41,405 nt of DNA. Source: Clostridia bacterium. Its GTDB lineage: Bacteria; Bacillota; Clostridia; TANB77; CAG-465. Shown one piece after another: positions 39,303-41,405 of the stretch. Within the stretch, counting starts at the first letter, position 1; each line of letters begins with the position of its first letter. Under the pieces are notes generated by a model. The model searched no databases. It saw nothing but the letters and a program-made list of their open reading frames with translations, and was not told the origin of the DNA. The position numbers were made by a program, and so were the translations under genes. The stretch covers positions 1 through 41,405 of the forward strand of contig JAGAIU010000052.1 in assembly GCA_017626395.1 (NCBI GenBank). Direction: 5' to 3'.

Positions 39303-39794
39303 ATGAAATGTTCAAATTGTGGAAGTAGTAATGCAAATATTACTTATGAACAAAATATTAATGGTGAGGTTACAACATTAAAACTATGTGAAAAGTGTGC
39401 ACATAAACTAGGTATATTTAATAGTTTTGATAATATCTTTTCACCAATGGTATTAGATTTTGATTATATTCTACCTGAAGAAATTAAATGTAAAGGATGT
39501 GGTTATACATTATCTAAATATAAATCTACTGGATTATTTGGTTGTGATGAGTGCTATAACACATTTAAAAAAGAAATAGATTCTATGTTACTAAAAATTC
39601 AAGGTAAGAATAGAATGTTAAAAGATAAAGAAAAAATAAAAAAAGAAAAAAATGTTGTATCAGATAAAAAAGAAAGTGAAATAGATATATTAAGAAATAA
39701 GTTAAAAGAGCATATAGAAAAAGAAGAATTTGAAGAAGCAGCTAAAGTTAGAGATAAAATAAAGAAATTAGAAAACAAAAATAAGGAGGTGTAG
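39303..39794 (+). CDS. mcsA: McsA, activator of the arginine kinase McsB
   Basis: 163 residues. Four Cys pairs that bind zinc: C3/C6, C29/C32, C63/C66 and C81/C84. The C-terminus is a UVR motif ('ILRNKLKEHIEKEEFEEAAK', then 'VRDKIKKLENKN'). McsA stimulates McsB kinase activity and helps deliver substrates to ClpC. The gene starts 16 bases after ctsR with AAAAGGAG, and mcsB starts 6 bases after its stop with a very strong AAGGAGGTG that lies over the end of this gene. Confidence 0.93.
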   Translation: MKCSNCGSSNANITYEQNINGEVTTLKLCEKCAHKLGIFNSFDNIFSPMVLDFDYILPEEIKCKGCGYTLSKYKSTGLFGCDECYNTFKKEIDSMLLKIQGKNRMLKDKEKIKKEKNVVSDKKESEIDILRNKLKEHIEKEEFEEAAKVRDKIKKLENKNKEV

Positions 39795-39800
39795 TTTAAT

Positions 39801-40772
39801 ATGGATATTTTAAATGATGTAGTACTTACTACTAGAATAAGATTTGCTAGAAATATAAAAGGTCGTAGATTTCCAAATAATATGATAGACAAACAAAGAA
39901 AAGAAGTTCTAGAATATATAAGTAATGGTGTTAAAGATAAATATAATGTACTTGAACTAAATAACATGGATGAAGTTACTAAAAATTCATTATTTGAGAC
40001 ACATGTAATCTCTAAAGAACTATTAGATGGTAATTATTCAGCGTTAATAATAGATGAAGAAAAAAATATAACAGCTATGGTTAATGAAGAAGATCATTTA
40101 AGAATACAAGCTTTTGAAAATGGCTTTAATATAGATAAAGCATATGAGAATATAACTTCTTTTGATAATTATCTATCTTCTAAATTAGACTATGCATATA
40201 GTGAGTCATATGGGTATATTACAGCTTGTCCTACTTGCATAGGAACAGGAATGAGAGTATCTGTTATGCTACACTTACCAGCTTTAGAGAAAATAGGAGC
40301 ATTAAACAAAATATTTAATGAAATAACAAATTTAGGAATATCAGTAAGAGGAATGTACGGAGAAAATACAAATGGAGAAGGTGCTATATATCAAATATCT
40401 AATCAAAAAACTCTAGGTATAACTGAACAAGATATTATAGAACAAGTAAAACAAGTTACTAATTACGTAGTAAAGCAAGAAAGAAAAGCAAGAGATATTC
40501 TTAAAGATAAATTAGAAGTTAAAGATGATATATTTAGATCATATGGTATATTAAAAAACGCATATATCATGTCTAAAAAGGAAGCGATGAGACTGTTATC
40601 TAATGTTCGTATGGGAATAAATATGGACGAAATAAAAGATATTGAACTGAATAAAGTGGATAAAATAATTAAAAATATAGGAAAAAATACTTTAAGAAAA
40701 AATATGAAAGAACACTTTGGACGTGAACAAGAAAATGTTAAAAGAGCAGAATATATAAGAGAAAATGTATAG
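39801..40772 (+). CDS. mcsB: Protein-arginine kinase McsB
   Basis: 323 residues, the shorter end of the family (about 350). ATP-guanido kinase features: 'VVLTTRIRFARNIKGRRFPN', 'ALIIDEEKNITAMVNEEDHL' (the loop with the catalytic Glu), 'YITACPTCIGTGMRVSVMLH' with the reactive Cys, and 'GMYGENTNGEGAIYQISNQ'. McsB marks proteins on arginine for breakdown by ClpC-ClpP and inactivates CtsR. Part of the ctsR operon; clpC starts 15 bases after its stop. Confidence 0.95.
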   Translation: MDILNDVVLTTRIRFARNIKGRRFPNNMIDKQRKEVLEYISNGVKDKYNVLELNNMDEVTKNSLFETHVISKELLDGNYSALIIDEEKNITAMVNEEDHLRIQAFENGFNIDKAYENITSFDNYLSSKLDYAYSESYGYITACPTCIGTGMRVSVMLHLPALEKIGALNKIFNEITNLGISVRGMYGENTNGEGAIYQISNQKTLGITEQDIIEQVKQVTNYVVKQERKARDILKDKLEVKDDIFRSYGILKNAYIMSKKEAMRLLSNVRMGINMDEIKDIELNKVDKIIKNIGKNTLRKNMKEHFGREQENVKRAEYIRENV

Positions 40773-40787
40773 AAAGGAGTGAATGCT

Positions 40788-41405
40788 ATGTACGAATTTA
40801 CAGATAGTGCAAGAAAAGTTATAGAATATGCAAAAGAATTTTCAATAGAGCATAATTATTCATATATAGGTACAGAACATATATTATATGGTCTTATTGC
40901 AGAAGATGAAGGATTAGCTGCAACAATACTTAAAAAACAAGATATTACAGCTGAATATATTGCAGAAGAAATAGTAAAAATAGATGGAGTAATGAATACT
41001 GTTGTAGAAGAAGATGAAGTAGATTTTACTCCTAGAGCTAAAAGAATAATTGCTAATAGTCAAAAAGAAGCTGTTAGAATGGGACAAAATTATGTTGGTT
41101 CAGAACATATATTATTATCTCTTATGAGAGAAATAGATAGTGTAGCTGTAAGAATATTAATTGATGCAGATATTGACCCACAAAAAATATTCACTGAATT
41201 ATTAAGAATATTAGGTGAAGAATCTCCTATATCTAATTCATATAATGATCCAGCAAATTTAGATTCTAAATCTAAAAGTAATACACCTACTCTTAACCAA
41301 TATGGTAAAGATTTAACAGAGCTTGCCAAACAAGGAAAACTTGATCCTGTTATAGGAAGAGCTAGTGAAATAGAAAGAGTTATAGAAATATTAAGTAGAA
41401 GAACA
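40788..41405 (+). CDS. clpC: ATP-dependent Clp protease ATPase ClpC (3' truncated)
   Basis: The first 206 codons of clpC are present; the frame is open to the last base of the window. The N-domain holds the two Clp_N repeats ('[20 protein letters not shown]' and '[20 protein letters not shown]'), which receive McsB-marked substrates. Then comes '[20 protein letters not shown]' with '[17 protein letters not shown]', the start of the D1 AAA+ module; the Walker A motif lies just beyond the end. GAAAGGAG precedes ATG. ClpC unfolds proteins for ClpP. Fourth gene of the CtsR operon. Confidence 0.95.
   Translation, partial: MYEFTDSARKVIEYAKEFSIEHNYSYIGTEHILYGLIAEDEGLAATILKKQDITAEYIAEEIVKIDGVMNTVVEEDEVDFTPRAKRIIANSQKEAVRMGQNYVGSEHILLSLMREIDSVAVRILIDADIDPQKIFTELLRILGEESPISNSYNDPANLDSKSKSNTPTLNQYGKDLTELAKQGKLDPVIGRASEIERVIEILSRRT

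Noticed and set aside
1..41405. Possibility of TGA recoded as Trp, given the very low GC content.
   Set aside because: TGA acts as the stop of the SDR gene, of spoIIP and of the small CotF-like gene, and Trp is encoded by TGG throughout.
1..41405. Mobile elements, CRISPR arrays, tRNA, rRNA and toxin-antitoxin or defence genes.
   Set aside because: No transposase, integrase, direct-repeat array, cloverleaf with CCA-type ends or known defence domain was seen. The intergenic gaps are all under 300 bases.

Overview
The window is a stretch of core chromosome from a very AT-rich, endospore-forming Bacillota bacterium, most likely an uncultured or little-studied member of the Clostridia. The evidence is the AT-rich codon use, sigma-A promoters of the TTGACA-N17-TATAAT type, AGGAGG ribosome binding sites, U-tailed terminators after most transcription units, a LexA (SOS) box of Bacillus type, a CtsR operator, and a set of sporulation genes (sipL, yunB, spoVAC-spoVAD-spoVAE, two CotF-like coat genes, spoIIP, gpr). 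TGA is used as a stop codon (for example at the end of the SDR gene and of spoIIP), so the standard bacterial code applies. I saw no rRNA, tRNA, CRISPR array, transposase, integrase or phage gene.

Layout. 1-2.9 kb: end of a MucBP-type surface protein with a PPATG sortase signal, then the spore envelope pair sipL-yunB. 3-6.7 kb: four single-gene units (family 2 glycosyltransferase, Cof-type HAD phosphatase, stand-alone PAS protein, GltD-like flavoprotein). 6.7-7.7 kb, minus strand: rplM-rpsI with a strong promoter and a structured leader. 7.8-9.5 kb: an unusual HD domain plus degenerate EAL fusion. 9.5-11.3 kb: SOS-controlled recA, then recX. 11.4-14.2 kb: deoD-scpA, an SDR enzyme and an unknown gene. 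14.3-16.2 kb: a divergent groES-groEL pair without a CIRCE element. 16.2-17.7 kb: a minus-strand membrane protein divergent from mrnC and a charged protein. 17.7-20.1 kb, minus strand: CotF-like pair and spoVAC-D-E. 20.2-23.9 kb: DivIVA-like protein, spoIIP, topA. 24-25.6 kb: two membrane proteins of unknown role between topA and trmFO. 25.7-30.6 kb: trmFO-holA, gpr, a bactofilin-like membrane protein, a rhodanese. 30.7-32.1 kb: a 53-residue protein and a larger protein that share an N-terminal motif. 32.2-37.8 kb: nucleotidyltransferase, polytopic membrane protein, dnaG, rpoD, small membrane protein. 38-41.4 kb: membrane-anchored XRE regulator, then ctsR-mcsA-mcsB-clpC, with clpC cut by the window end.

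How the genes work together. recA, recX, topA, holA, dnaG and scpA serve DNA replication, repair and segregation. rplM, rpsI, mrnC and trmFO serve ribosome and tRNA maturation. GroESL and CtsR-McsA-McsB-ClpC form the protein quality-control layer. The sporulation genes cover engulfment (SpoIIP), coat assembly around the forespore (SipL), dipicolinic acid uptake (SpoVA), coat or forespore surface (CotF-like) and SASP breakdown at germination (GPR).

The most interesting points are regulatory and architectural. A forespore-type promoter appears to be nested inside the holA terminator, so gpr transcripts would start just past the hairpin arm that otherwise hides the gpr ribosome binding site. sipL and spoIIP also have hairpins over their translation starts. 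The HD-EAL fusion has lost several catalytic residues. The FWKxEWK pair at 30.7-32.1 kb is of unknown function. All functional calls come from reading the sequence; no database search was possible.
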